A DNA stretch of 64,000 nucleotides from Lawsonibacter celer (GTDB taxonomy: Bacteria; Bacillota; Clostridia; Oscillospirales; Oscillospiraceae). Location of the stretch: positions 62,001 to 126,000 of the forward strand of contig NZ_JACOEA010000001.1 of the NCBI RefSeq assembly GCF_014281125.1, read 5' to 3'. Positions 20,205 to 28,620 of the stretch are shown here, piece after piece. Position numbers and translations under genes: made by a program. Position 1 is the stretch's first letter. The number at the start of each line of letters is the position of its first letter. The notes under the pieces are model-generated. The model was not told the DNA's origin, did no database searches, and was given only the letters and a program-made list of their open reading frames with translations.

Positions 20205-21049
20205 GCGCACAGTTCGGACCGGCGGGCAACGCCGATTCCTTTCCCTATAAATCCTCTGTGGACGCCCCCCGCTGGCTGGGGGCGCTAGGCCTGGACTGCT
20301 ATGAGTATCAGTGCGGCAAAGGGGTCAATGTGGGCGAGGCGACCGCCCGGAGCGTGGGCGCGGCGGCGCGGGAGGCGGGGATTTCCCTCTCCCTTCACGC
20401 CCCCTATTTCATCAATCTGGCCAATCCCGATCCGGACAGCCTGCAAAAGGCCACCGGCTATATCCTGGCCGCCTGCAGGGCAGCGGATTGGATGGGGGCC
20501 GCCCGGGTGGTCATCCACTCCGGCGCGCTGATGAAGCGCACCAGGCGGGAGGCTCTGGATACCGCGCTGCCCGCGCTCAGGCAGGTCCTGTCCGCCTGTG
20601 ACGAGGAGGGCTTTGGGCATATCGCCCTGTGCCCGGAGACCATGGGAAAAATCAATCAGCTGGGTGATCTGGACGAGGTCCTGGAGCTGTGCACGCTGGA
20701 TGAGCGCCTGGTGCCCGCCATTGATTTCGGACACCTCTATGCGCGATCCCTGGGGGCGCTGGAGGGAGAGGAGGCCTGTGAGCGGATGCTGGACCGGGTG
20801 GAGGAGGTCTTGGGTGCGCACCGGGCTGCTTGCTTCCACAGCCATTTTTCCAAAATTGCTTTCACGCCCAACGGCGGAGAAAAGATGCACCTGACCTTTG
20901 ACCAGACCGACTTTGGCCCCGACCCTGCCCCGCTCATGGCCGCGGTGGCGCGCCGGGGCTGGAGCCCCACCTTTATCTGCGAAAGCGCAGGTACCCAGGC
21001 GGAGGACGCGTTGACCATGAAAAGAATGTACCAGAGCTGTCTGACATGA
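20201..21049 (+). CDS. AP endonuclease family 2 / xylose-isomerase-like TIM barrel protein
   Basis: A 282-residue protein with the metal-site pattern of endonuclease IV: SLHAPYFINLANP (about 64-76), VVIHSGAL (about 101), LCPETMG (about 145), AIDFGHLYA (about 180), CFHSHFSKIAF (about 213). Endonuclease IV incises DNA at abasic sites; the closest role is DNA repair, but sugar-isomerase relatives share the fold. The start overlaps the YqeG stop, with AAGGAGGAGG before it. The last 60 bases recur downstream at 21214. Confidence 0.8.
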   Translation: MSAQFGPAGNADSFPYKSSVDAPRWLGALGLDCYEYQCGKGVNVGEATARSVGAAAREAGISLSLHAPYFINLANPDPDSLQKATGYILAACRAADWMGAARVVIHSGALMKRTRREALDTALPALRQVLSACDEEGFGHIALCPETMGKINQLGDLDEVLELCTLDERLVPAIDFGHLYARSLGALEGEEACERMLDRVEEVLGAHRAACFHSHFSKIAFTPNGGEKMHLTFDQTDFGPDPAPLMAAVARRGWSPTFICESAGTQAEDALTMKRMYQSCLT

Positions 21050-21052
21050 GCC
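20991..21052 (+). repeat. Direct repeat, copy 1 (3' end of AP-endonuclease-fold gene)
   Basis: About 62 bp coding TQAEDALTMKRMYQSCLT and stop. It recurs at 21214-21275 with a handful of differences, mostly silent. Confidence 0.8.
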
Positions 21053-21363
21053 CGCCCGGGTGCTTTCGCAGGGGCCCCATCGCAGATGGGGCGGCGCTTT
21101 GTGCCGTATAAGGTTTTCCTCCGGAAAGCCTTGATGCCGGGCGAATTCACTTCGCCCGAGCAGATCAAAAAACGGGGTCCCCAGCGAGTAGCGGCTCGCC
21201 GGGGCAAACGCGGGTACCCAGGCAGAGGACGCGTTGACCATGAAGAAAATGTACCAGAGCTGTCTGACCTGAGAGCCGTGCGCGTTCGCCGGGGTTCTGC
21301 GGAGCAGATGAGTCACATGAGCCGCCGGTTATCATTTATATGGAACAAAGGAGCTGAACGGGA
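21053..21363 (+). other. Intergenic region with gene-tail remnant and hairpins
   Basis: Just over 300 bases without a complete gene. It holds short hairpins (GCCCCAT...ATGGGGC near 21074-21092), a sequence CTTTCGCAG inverted relative to the end of the preceding gene, and copy 2 of the duplicated tail. No promoter is clear; AAAGGAGC precedes the M24 peptidase start. Confidence 0.5.
21214..21275 (+). pseudogene. Duplicated 3' fragment of the AP-endonuclease-fold gene
   Basis: In frame it encodes TQAEDALTMKKMYQSCLT and a stop, differing from copy 1 by one conservative residue (R to K) and silent changes. It has no start and no upstream body. It is a remnant of a paralogue or of a local duplication 223 bp downstream of the original. 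Confidence 0.65.
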
Positions 21364-22425
21364 ATGAATCATCTCAAACAGATCGCATCCCAGCTGGGTG
21401 CCTATGGCCTGGACGCCATGCTGATTACCAGCGAGCCGGGGGAGTTTTACGCCATTGGCTTTCACGGAGAGGGCGTGGCCCTTGTGACCCGGGAGGGTAA
21501 CTATTATTTTACCGATTCCCGCTACATTGAGGCCTGTGAAAAGCAGGTGACCGACTGCGCCATCTCCATGCCCACAAGCCGCAGCTACAAGGCGGAGGTT
21601 CAGGAGTTGGTAGAGCGCCACGGCGTGAAGAAGCTGGGCTTTGAGGACGGCTATTTGTCCGTGAAGGAGTATAACGCCTGGACGCAGGCCGTGAAGGCCG
21701 AGTTCGTGCCTGCCAACGCCCTGGTGGACGGCCTGCGGACCTATAAGGACGGGGAGGAGATCGCGCGCATGGTTCATGCCCAGCGGATTGCGGAGCGGGC
21801 CTTTGACGAGATCCTGGGCTTTATTCGGCCGGGCATGACGGAAAGGGAGATTGCCGCCCGGCTGGAGTATGATATGCTCCGCTTCGGCGCGGAAAAGATG
21901 AGCTTTGACCCCATTGTCGCCTCCGGACCCAACGGCAGCATGCCCCACGCCATCCCGGGGGAGAAGCAGGTGAAAAAGGGCGAGTTCATCACCATGGATT
22001 TCGGCTGTAAGTTCGGCGGCTACTGCTCGGACATGACCCGCACCGTGGCCCTGGGTCAGCCGGACGAGGAAATGAAGCGGGTCTATGCCGTGGTGCTGGA
22101 GGCGCAGCTGGCCGGCATCGCGCTGGCCAGGGCGGGGGTGATCGGGGCGGACGTCCACGAGGCGGGCCGCAGGGTCATTGCCGATGCCGGCTATGGGGCT
22201 TACTTCGGCCACGGCTTCGGCCACAGTCTGGGCATTGAGATCCACGAGGATCCGCGCTTTGCCCCCTCCTGCCGGAAGGCGATCGGCGCGGGCGCGGTCC
22301 TCTCCGCCGAGCCCGGTATCTATCTCCCAGGGCGATTTGGTGTGCGCATCGAAGATGTGGTGGTTTTGGGCGAGAACGGCTGTGAAGATATCACGAAATC
22401 GCCCAAAGAACTGATTATTCTGTGA
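21364..22425 (+). CDS. M24-family Xaa-Pro aminopeptidase
   Basis: A 353-residue cytoplasmic metallopeptidase. The creatinase N-domain spans 1-130. The pita-bread domain carries the metal ligands in FITMDFGCKFGGYCSDMTRT (two Asp), GHGFGHSLGIEIHEDP (His), AEPGIYLPG (Glu) and GVRIEDVV (Glu). It releases N-terminal residues linked to proline or cleaves dipeptides with C-terminal proline. It sits directly upstream of efp, an arrangement conserved in Firmicutes. efp also has its own promoter here. The start ATG 21364 follows AAAGGAGCTGAACGGGA. Confidence 0.93.
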   Translation: MNHLKQIASQLGAYGLDAMLITSEPGEFYAIGFHGEGVALVTREGNYYFTDSRYIEACEKQVTDCAISMPTSRSYKAEVQELVERHGVKKLGFEDGYLSVKEYNAWTQAVKAEFVPANALVDGLRTYKDGEEIARMVHAQRIAERAFDEILGFIRPGMTEREIAARLEYDMLRFGAEKMSFDPIVASGPNGSMPHAIPGEKQVKKGEFITMDFGCKFGGYCSDMTRTVALGQPDEEMKRVYAVVLEAQLAGIALARAGVIGADVHEAGRRVIADAGYGAYFGHGFGHSLGIEIHEDPRFAPSCRKAIGAGAVLSAEPGIYLPGRFGVRIEDVVVLGENGCEDITKSPKELIIL

Positions 22426-22432
22426 AAAACCC

Positions 22433-22461
22433 TTGCAAACAGAGGAAGAATAAGGTACAAT
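22433..22461 (+). promoter_or_regulatory. Promoter of efp
   Basis: TTGCAA (22433-22438), a 17-base spacer and TACAAT (22456-22461). Confidence 0.7.
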
Positions 22462-22508
22462 TATACAGCTTAAATCATGAAAAACCTTGTTTTGGAGGAT
22501 GAATGAAT

Positions 22509-23078
22509 ATGGCTACGATTACTGCCAGCGATTTTCGGAACGGCGTCACCTTTGAGATGGACGGTCAGGTCATGCAGGTGGTGGAGTTCCAGCATGTAAA
22601 GCCCGGCAAGGGCGCGGCCTTCGTACGCACCAAGATGAAGAACGTAATCACCGGAGGGGTCACTGAGACCTCGTTCAACCCCACCGCCAAGTTTGAGCAG
22701 GCCTACGTGGATCGTAAGGATATGGAGTACAGCTACAACGACGGCGATCTATACTACTTCATGGATTCCGAGACCTATGATCTGATTCCCATCGGCAAGG
22801 AGACCCTGGGCGACAATTTCCGCTTTGTGAAGGAGAATATGCCCTGTAAGATCAACTCCTACAAGGGCAAGATTTTTGCTGTGGAGCCCCCCACCTTTGT
22901 GGAGCTGGAGGTCACAGAGACCGATCCCGGCTTTAAGGGCGACACCGCCACCAATGTGACCAAGCCCGCCACCTTGGAGACCGGCACGGAGATCAAGGTG
23001 CCCCTGTTTATCAACCCCGGCGACAAGATCAAGATCGACACCCGCACCGGCGAGTATCTGGAGCGCTGCAAGGGCTGA
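22509..23078 (+). CDS. efp: Elongation factor P
   Basis: A 189-residue, three-domain protein that binds between the ribosomal P and E sites and relieves stalling at polyproline. The loop VKPGKGAAF carries the tip lysine that is post-translationally modified in many bacteria. The C-terminal signature [16 protein letters not shown] is present. ATG 22503 would add two residues, but the spacing from GGAGG and the conserved [12 protein letters not shown] favour 22509. Confidence 0.97.
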   Translation: MATITASDFRNGVTFEMDGQVMQVVEFQHVKPGKGAAFVRTKMKNVITGGVTETSFNPTAKFEQAYVDRKDMEYSYNDGDLYYFMDSETYDLIPIGKETLGDNFRFVKENMPCKINSYKGKIFAVEPPTFVELEVTETDPGFKGDTATNVTKPATLETGTEIKVPLFINPGDKIKIDTRTGEYLERCKG

Positions 23079-23164
23079 GTGCCTGGGGCGGGCGCGCCGC
23101 CTGCCATGTGGGAGCGTACCATTTTGAACAGGCCCTTCGAGGCCGTGTAAAAAGGAGAAAACAA

Positions 23165-23581
23165 ATGACTATTTCTGAGAAGGTCGCGTACCTGAAGGGG
23201 CTGGCCGAGGGCCTGGCGATTGACACCGAGAAGTCCAAGGAGGGCAAGCTCATCTCCGTGATCATCGGTATCCTGGAGGAGGTCGGGCTGTCCATCGAGG
23301 ATCTGGAGGAGAACACCGCCGCCCTGGGCGAGGAGATTGACGCCATTTCCGACGACCTGTCCGACGTGGAAGAGATCGTCTATGACGAGGACGAGGATGA
23401 GGACGACTACGACGAGGACGACTTCTTTGAGACCGAATGCCCGAACTGTGGGGAAACTCTGGTCATTGATGAGAGCGTGCTGGACGAGGGCTCCGTACAG
23501 TGCCCCAGCTGCAAGGAGAAATTTGCCATTGATCTGAGCGACGACTGCGATTGCGGTGGCTGTGACGACTGCGAGGAGTAA
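23165..23581 (+). CDS. CD1247-type domain protein with zinc-ribbon-like tail
   Basis: A 138-residue acidic protein. The N-terminal helical part (1-60, ISEKVAYLKGLAEGLAID) matches the small CD1247 N-terminal domain of clostridia. An almost entirely Asp/Glu stretch follows (about 73-90). A C4 zinc-ribbon-like part has CPNC near 100 and CPSC near 117. The last residues are DCDCGGCDDCEE. Function unknown. AAAGGAGAAAAC sits before ATG 23165. It lies 86 bases after efp and ends at a terminator, so it may share the efp transcript. Confidence 0.75.
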   Translation: MTISEKVAYLKGLAEGLAIDTEKSKEGKLISVIIGILEEVGLSIEDLEENTAALGEEIDAISDDLSDVEEIVYDEDEDEDDYDEDDFFETECPNCGETLVIDESVLDEGSVQCPSCKEKFAIDLSDDCDCGGCDDCEE

Positions 23582-23600
23582 TACCGATCTGATATTGTAC

Positions 23601-23633
23601 AAAAAGCGCCCTGGATTTCCCGGGGCGCTTTTT
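23601..23633 (+). terminator. Terminator after efp/CD1247-domain unit
   Basis: AAAAAGCGCCC...GGGGCGCTTTTT. Confidence 0.9.
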
Positions 23634-23644
23634 CTGCCCATTCA

Positions 23645-23674
23645 TTGACGGAGCGGGCCGCGGCGCGGTATAAT
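23645..23674 (+). promoter_or_regulatory. Promoter of feoAB
   Basis: TTGACG (23645-23650), an 18-base spacer and TATAAT (23669-23674). No obvious Fur box is seen around it. Confidence 0.68.
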
Positions 23675-23733
23675 AGCAGCGATTGCAGGATCAGAACAGG
23701 CGGAACGAATGGAACATTTGCGAGGAATCAGGT

Positions 23734-26178
23734 ATGGTAACGGAACAGAAGAGCATGACGCTGGAGGATTTGGCGCCGGGCGAGCAGGGCATTATTCTCC
23801 GGGCGGGAAATGAAAAGGGGCCGGTCAAGCGAAGGCTGGTCGATATGGGGCTGACCCCCGGTACACAGATTGCCGTGCGCAAGGTAGCGCCCTTTGGCGA
23901 CCCCATTGAGGTCAATCTGCGGGGCTATGAGCTCTCTTTGCGCAAGGAAGACGCCCATCAGATCCGTATGGCCACAGGGCAGGAGGCGCAGCACCTGGCG
24001 GCCGGACGCAGGCGGCGGATCGGCATGGTGCAGCACATTCCGGATGAAGAGATTCTGCGCCGTATGGATGCGGACCACGCCCACGAGGCTGCGGAGCACG
24101 GCGGAGTGCCCGATTATGCCAGCCACGATACCCGGGAAATGAAGCTGGCTTTGGTGGGAAATCCCAACTGCGGCAAGACGACGCTGTTCAATGCCCTGAC
24201 CGGCTCCAATCAATATGTGGGCAACTGGCCTGGTGTTACGGTGGAGAAGAAAGAGGGGCGCGCCAGCGTGGACGGCAAGGCGGTCACGGTGGTGGACCTG
24301 CCCGGCATCTACTCCCTGTCTCCCTACTCCATGGAGGAGATTGTGGCCCGGGATTTTATCGTGGGGGAGCACCCGGACGCCATTATCGATATCATCGACG
24401 CCACCAATATTGAGCGTAATCTCTACCTGACCGCCCAGCTGCTGGAGCTGGAGCGGCCCATGGTGATTGCCCTGAACTTTATGGATGAGGTGGAGAAGCA
24501 CGGCGATCGGATCGACGTGGATAGGCTCTCCCAAGAGCTGGGGGTGCCCGTGATCCCCATCACTGCCCGCTCCGGTAAGAATGTGCAGGAGCTGCTGCGG
24601 GTGGCCCACGAGCAGATGCACATCGGCGTCACGGTGGAGCCCGATGATCTGTATGACGCCTATACCCATCAGATCCATCACCGGGTGGGCGAGCTGATTC
24701 ACGACCGGGCCTATGCCGCGCATATCCCCGCCCACTGGGCCTCCATCAAGCTCATTGAGGGAGATACCCTGGTGGAGCAGGCTCTGGGGCTGAGCCAAGA
24801 GGACAAGGAACAGCTGGAACAGATCTGCCGGGACTATGAAGGGGCCTATGCACTGGGGGACCGGGAGACCCTGATTGCGGACTCCCGCTATCAGTTCATT
24901 CAAACCGTGGTGTCCCACGCAGTCACGAAGGGCCGCCCGTCAGGGGAGCTTACCCTTTCCGATCGGATCGACTCCATCGTCACCCACAAATATCTGGCAA
25001 TTCCAGTCTTTTTGCTGATGATGCTGGCCATGTTCGCCCTTACCTTTGGTCCGGGCCAGGCCCTGGCGGACGGAATTGACTTGCTCATCGGGGAATATTT
25101 TGCCGGCTTTGTGCGCGCGGTTCTGACCGCCGCCGGTACGGCTGCGTGGGTGGAGGCCCTGCTGGTGGACGGCATCATCGCCGGCGTGGGCGGTGTGCTC
25201 ACCTTTCTGCCCCAGATTGCGATTTTGTTCCTCTTCCTCTCCTTCCTGGAGGACTCCGGCTATATGGCCCGGGCCGCCTTTATCATGGACCGGCTGCTGC
25301 GGCGTTTCGGCCTGAGCGGCAAGGCGTTCATCCCCATGCTTATGGGCTTTGGCTGCACCGTCCCGGCGGTGATGGGGGCCCGCACCATGGAGAATGAAAA
25401 GGACCGCCGCATGACCATCATGCTGGTGCCCTTTATGTCCTGCTCCGCCCGCCTGCCGGTGTATGGCCTGCTGACCGCGGCCTTCTTCCCGCGGTACGGC
25501 GGCCTGGTGGTCTTTTCCCTCTATCTGCTGGGCCTGGTATTTGCCATCGCTTCGGGAATCCTGCTGAAGAAGTTCGTGTTCAAAGGAGATCCGGCGGCCT
25601 TTCTTCTGGAGCTGCCGCCCTACCGCCTGCCAACCCTGAAAAACATCAGCCTCCACGTCTGGGAGAAGGTCAAAGGCTTTCTCGTCAAGGCGGGCACGCT
25701 GATTCTGGCCATGAGCATCCTGCTCTGGTTCCTGCAGGCCTTTGGCTTTGAAGATGGCTTCGGCCTGGTGACCGACGAGGCGCATTCCATTCTGGGCTAT
25801 GTCGGCTCCTGGATCGCCCCGGTGCTCCGGCCCCTTGGCTTCGGCACCTGGCAGGCCGCGGTGGCCCTGCTCACCGGTCTGGTGGCCAAGGAGATGGTGG
25901 TCTCCTCCATGAGCATGTTCTACGGCTTTTCCGTCACCGCCAGCGGCGCGGCCATCGCTGCCGCCTTGGGCGGAACCTTTCAGACACCGGTGGCGGCCTA
26001 CGCTTTCCTGGTGTTCGTGCTGCTTTATGTCCCCTGCGTGGCGGCGGTGTCCACGATCCGTAAGGAGATGAATTCGGTCAAATGGACCCTGGCGTCTATC
26101 GCCTGGCAGCTGGGAGCGGCCTATCTGGGGTCCTTCCTGGTCTATCAGATCGGCACGTTGATTGTGAGGCTCTTTTAA
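23734..26178 (+). CDS. feoB: FeoA-FeoB fusion, ferrous iron transporter
   Basis: An 814-residue protein. Residues about 5-80 form an SH3-like FeoA domain (MTLEDLAPGEQG...RLVDMGLTPGTQI). A linker leads to the G domain, with GNPNCGKTT near 142 and DLPGIYSLSPYS near 188. The membrane part has two Gate motifs, including FGCTVPAVMGARTME and SARLPVYG. FeoB imports Fe(II) under anaerobic conditions; FeoA is usually a separate gene. GAGGAA lies before ATG 23734. A small Cys-rich membrane protein follows directly. Confidence 0.96.
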   Translation: MVTEQKSMTLEDLAPGEQGIILRAGNEKGPVKRRLVDMGLTPGTQIAVRKVAPFGDPIEVNLRGYELSLRKEDAHQIRMATGQEAQHLAAGRRRRIGMVQHIPDEEILRRMDADHAHEAAEHGGVPDYASHDTREMKLALVGNPNCGKTTLFNALTGSNQYVGNWPGVTVEKKEGRASVDGKAVTVVDLPGIYSLSPYSMEEIVARDFIVGEHPDAIIDIIDATNIERNLYLTAQLLELERPMVIALNFMDEVEKHGDRIDVDRLSQELGVPVIPITARSGKNVQELLRVAHEQMHIGVTVEPDDLYDAYTHQIHHRVGELIHDRAYAAHIPAHWASIKLIEGDTLVEQALGLSQEDKEQLEQICRDYEGAYALGDRETLIADSRYQFIQTVVSHAVTKGRPSGELTLSDRIDSIVTHKYLAIPVFLLMMLAMFALTFGPGQALADGIDLLIGEYFAGFVRAVLTAAGTAAWVEALLVDGIIAGVGGVLTFLPQIAILFLFLSFLEDSGYMARAAFIMDRLLRRFGLSGKAFIPMLMGFGCTVPAVMGARTMENEKDRRMTIMLVPFMSCSARLPVYGLLTAAFFPRYGGLVVFSLYLLGLVFAIASGILLKKFVFKGDPAAFLLELPPYRLPTLKNISLHVWEKVKGFLVKAGTLILAMSILLWFLQAFGFEDGFGLVTDEAHSILGYVGSWIAPVLRPLGFGTWQAAVALLTGLVAKEMVVSSMSMFYGFSVTASGAAIAAALGGTFQTPVAAYAFLVFVLLYVPCVAAVSTIRKEMNSVKWTLASIAWQLGAAYLGSFLVYQIGTLIVRLF

Positions 26179-26340
26179 ATGAAATATCTGATCTATCTGG
26201 GCGTAGCGGCGCTCATCCTCTGGGCGGTGGTCTATCTGATCGTCCGCTTCCATCAGAGACTCAAGGGAAAGCGGGGCTGTGACTGCGGCGGCTGCCCCAG
26301 CTGTCCCCACACGGGCTGTCGCCACCGGAAAGCGCCGTAA
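26179..26340 (+). CDS. FeoB-associated Cys-rich membrane protein
   Basis: A 53-residue protein starting at the base after the feoB stop. Residues 3-23 are one membrane helix (YLIYLGVAALILWAVVYLI). The tail is basic and Cys-rich: CDCGGCPSCPHTGC, six cysteines. This is the size, layout and position of the FeoB-associated Cys-rich family, which may bind iron or a cluster at the transporter's cytoplasmic face; that role is inferred. Confidence 0.88.
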   Translation: MKYLIYLGVAALILWAVVYLIVRFHQRLKGKRGCDCGGCPSCPHTGCRHRKAP

Positions 26341-26366
26341 TCGGATTTCTGACAGGAGGAAGCACC

Positions 26367-27092
26367 ATGGACGAAAAGCAAAGGCAGCTTCAGGCGTGGG
26401 TCTCCGGCAGCAGCAATATCGTCTTTTTCGGCGGCGCCGGTGTGTCCACCGAGTCGGGCATCCCCGATTTCCGTAGCGTGGACGGCCTGTACAGTCAGCA
26501 GTACAAATATCCTCCGGAGACCATCATCAGCCACAGCTTTTTTCAGCGGAACCCGGAGGAGTTCTATCAGTTTTACCGGGAGAAGATGCTCTTTCCCCAT
26601 GCCAAGCCCAACGCCGCCCATTATAAGCTGGCGGAGCTGGAGGCGGCGGGTAAGCTGCGGGCGGTGGTCACCCAGAACATCGACGGCCTCCATCAGGCGG
26701 CGGGCAGTAAGACGGTATATGAGCTCCACGGCTCGGTGCACCGCAATTACTGCATGAAGTGCCGCCGGTTTTATGACCTGGATTTTATGGTCCGCGGCTC
26801 GGGCGTGCCGAAATGCCCGGTGTGCGGGGGCACGGTTAAGCCGGATGTGGTGCTCTATGAGGAGGGTCTGGACCAGGAGACCATGGAGGCCGCCCTGCTG
26901 GCCATCTCCCGGGCGGAGGTGCTCATCATCGGCGGGACCTCCCTGGCGGTCTACCCGGCGGCGGGACTCATCCAGTATTACCGGGGAAATAAGCTGGTGC
27001 TCATCAACAAGAGCCCCACCCCCTACGACGGCAGCGCCGACCTGGTGATTGGGGCTCCCATTGGGGAAGTGCTGGGGCAAATCAGGGTGTGA
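26367..27092 (+). CDS. NAD-dependent protein deacylase (sirtuin)
   Basis: A 241-residue Sir2 protein. NAD-binding motifs are FFGGAGVSTESGIPDFRS (about 19-36) and TQNIDGLH (about 101). The catalytic His is in ELHGSVH (about 120). The zinc site is CMKC...CPVC. GGTSLAVYPAAG completes the NAD pocket. It removes acetyl or other acyl groups from lysines. ACAGGAGG precedes the ATG. It follows the feo genes by 26 bases and may share their transcript. A terminator lies right after its stop. Confidence 0.95.
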   Translation: MDEKQRQLQAWVSGSSNIVFFGGAGVSTESGIPDFRSVDGLYSQQYKYPPETIISHSFFQRNPEEFYQFYREKMLFPHAKPNAAHYKLAELEAAGKLRAVVTQNIDGLHQAAGSKTVYELHGSVHRNYCMKCRRFYDLDFMVRGSGVPKCPVCGGTVKPDVVLYEEGLDQETMEAALLAISRAEVLIIGGTSLAVYPAAGLIQYYRGNKLVLINKSPTPYDGSADLVIGAPIGEVLGQIRV

Positions 27093-27094
27093 TC

Positions 27095-27123
27095 ACGCGG
27101 CGGGGATTGTCCCGCCGCGTTTC
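27095..27123 (+). terminator. Terminator after the sirtuin gene
   Basis: ACGCGGCGGGA/TCCCGCCGCGT hairpin followed by a short T run. Confidence 0.8.
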
Positions 27124-27133
27124 ATTCCTTAAA

Positions 27134-27154
27134 ATTTATTGAATTTCAATAAAT
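27134..27154. promoter_or_regulatory. 21-bp palindrome, candidate operator
   Basis: Arms ATTTATTGAA and TTCAATAAAT around a single central T: symmetric at all but the centre. It ends six bases before the -35 box of the DUF2975 operon, which itself encodes an XRE repressor-like protein. Operator function is inferred. Confidence 0.6.
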
Positions 27155-27159
27155 AATAA

Positions 27160-27188
27160 TTGACAAACAATAATATGGGTGCTATCTT
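27160..27188 (+). promoter_or_regulatory. Promoter of the DUF2975/XRE operon
   Basis: TTGACA (27160-27165), a 17-base spacer and TATCTT (27183-27188). Confidence 0.78.
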
Positions 27189-27209
27189 ATTCCAAAAGAG
27201 GTGAGGGAA

Positions 27210-27782
27210 ATGATGCGTACAGGGGCGCAGCGTCTCGCGCGGGTTCTACGGGGCCTGGTGATTGCCGTATTCCTTTGTAATCTGATCGCCCTGTTCCTGG
27301 TGCCTGGGCTGGTGTTTTCAGAGGGGGATCTGACGGTTACGGGATATTCCGTGCTGCAGGGCCTTGCCGTGCAGCTGAGGATGTTGGCGCTCTGCTGGAG
27401 CTGGACCATTTGGCTGGTGATGTGGGCCGAACATGCCCATCTCGTGGGGGCGGCCCTGTTTCTGCTCTTCTGCGGCGTCTGCACCGCGGTGCTCCTGTGG
27501 CAGGGCAAACGGGTGCTGGATACGATTTGCTCCGGCATACCCTTTCATCCGGAGAACGGAGTACGTATGCGGCGGGCGGCGCTCTGCTGCTTTCTGATTG
27601 CCGCCGCAGCGCTGGGGCGCACCTGCTGGGGACTTTGGACGCTTGGCTCTATCCGGCCTCTGGTTACCTACAACACCCTCTTCTGTCCCGTGTTTTTGTT
27701 GGCAGGGCTTTTATGCCTAGTCCTGTCCGCCCTCTTCCGCCAGGCGGCGGAATTGAAATCGGAAAATGACCTGATTATATAA
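27210..27782 (+). CDS. DUF2975-type membrane protein, copy 1
   Basis: A 190-residue protein with four predicted membrane helices. It shares with the next gene the internal motif LLWQGKRVLDTICSGIPFHPENG and the end FRQAAELKSENDLII, typical of DUF2975 proteins that are encoded next to a small XRE regulator (YoaS/YozG-like pairs). Function is unknown. GAGGTGAGG precedes ATG 27210; GTG 27201 and ATG 27213 are alternatives. First gene of a five-gene operon. Confidence 0.75.
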   Translation: MMRTGAQRLARVLRGLVIAVFLCNLIALFLVPGLVFSEGDLTVTGYSVLQGLAVQLRMLALCWSWTIWLVMWAEHAHLVGAALFLLFCGVCTAVLLWQGKRVLDTICSGIPFHPENGVRMRRAALCCFLIAAAALGRTCWGLWTLGSIRPLVTYNTLFCPVFLLAGLLCLVLSALFRQAAELKSENDLII

Positions 27783-27792
27783 GGAGACGCTT

Positions 27793-28389
27793 ATGGAAAA
27801 GAAGCCGGTTCAGGCAGCGGCGCGGACCCTGCGGGTCCTGGTCACGCTGGCCTTTGTGCTCGGATTGCTGGCCGTGGGTTTTTCCCCGGTGCTGGCCGGA
27901 ATACACGGGGCGGGAATCCCGCTGCCGGAGCTGATGGACAGCCTGACCGCCGCGCCGCCTCCACCGGGGGAGGACTGGCCATATTTTTCGCCGTCCATGC
28001 TCCTCTTTTTTGCGGTGGCAGGCGGGTGGACGGAGCGATTTTCCTATACTCTGGTGCTCACCCTCTTCTTGGCGGCCGCCGGCCTGTGCGCAGCCGGAAT
28101 GCTTTGGCAGGGGCGGCGGGTGCTTGGCCATGTTTTGGCGGGGGAGCCCTTTCACCCGGGCAATGCCCGCAGCCTGCGCCGGGCCGCCGGGTTCTGCTTT
28201 GGGATCTCCGCCGCGTCGCTCTCCCGGGTGGTGTGGGGCCTGTTTTCCTGCGCCTGTGCCCAGCCTCTGCGCTCTTACACAGCCCTGTTTGTACCGGCCT
28301 TCCTGATGGGCGGCCTACTGCTGCGGCTGATGTCCGCCCTCTTCCGCCAGGCGGCGCAGCTGAAGGCAGAAAACGACCTGACCATATAG
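27793..28389 (+). CDS. DUF2975-type membrane protein, copy 2
   Basis: A 198-residue tandem paralogue of the preceding gene. It has the same four-helix layout, the cognate motif LWQGRRVLGHVLAGEPFHPGNA and the same end FRQAAQLKAENDLTI. The loop between helices 1 and 2 is longer and proline-rich (APPPPGEDW). AAGGAGA lies before the ATG, ten bases after the first copy. The two may form a heteromer; that is inference from tandem order. Confidence 0.75.
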   Translation: MEKKPVQAAARTLRVLVTLAFVLGLLAVGFSPVLAGIHGAGIPLPELMDSLTAAPPPPGEDWPYFSPSMLLFFAVAGGWTERFSYTLVLTLFLAAAGLCAAGMLWQGRRVLGHVLAGEPFHPGNARSLRRAAGFCFGISAASLSRVVWGLFSCACAQPLRSYTALFVPAFLMGGLLLRLMSALFRQAAQLKAENDLTI

Positions 28390-28404
28390 GAGGAGGGGGA
28401 AGCC

Positions 28405-28620
28405 ATGCCGATTGTTGTGAACTTGGACGTCGTGATGGCGCGCCGGAAAATGAGCCTCAACGAGCTGGCCGCCAAGGTGGATCTGACCCTGGCCAACCTC
28501 TCGATCCTGAAAAACAACCACGCCAAGGCGGTGCGCTTTACCACCCTGGAGGCTATTTGCAAAGCCCTGGACTGCCAGCCGGGGGATATTCTGGAATTTG
28601 TGCCGGAGGCGGACGAATGA
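28405..28620 (+). CDS. Small XRE/YozG-type regulator
   Basis: A 71-residue, single-domain helix-turn-helix protein (MPIVVNLDVVMARRKMSLNE, then LTLANLSILKNNHAKAVRF and LDCQPGDILEF). This is the YozG/Cro-C1 form that always accompanies DUF2975 genes. A strong AGGAGGAGGGGGA site precedes it. It overlaps the following gene as ATGA. It probably regulates the operon, perhaps via the palindrome at 27134. Confidence 0.88.
   Translation: MPIVVNLDVVMARRKMSLNELAAKVDLTLANLSILKNNHAKAVRFTTLEAICKALDCQPGDILEFVPEADE

Noticed and set aside
28026..28616. Upstream extension of the membrane gene at 28617
   Set aside because: This part overlaps the second DUF2975 gene and the XRE gene in another frame and has a Pro/Arg/Gly-rich shadow composition. 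The real start is ATG 28617, coupled to the XRE stop.
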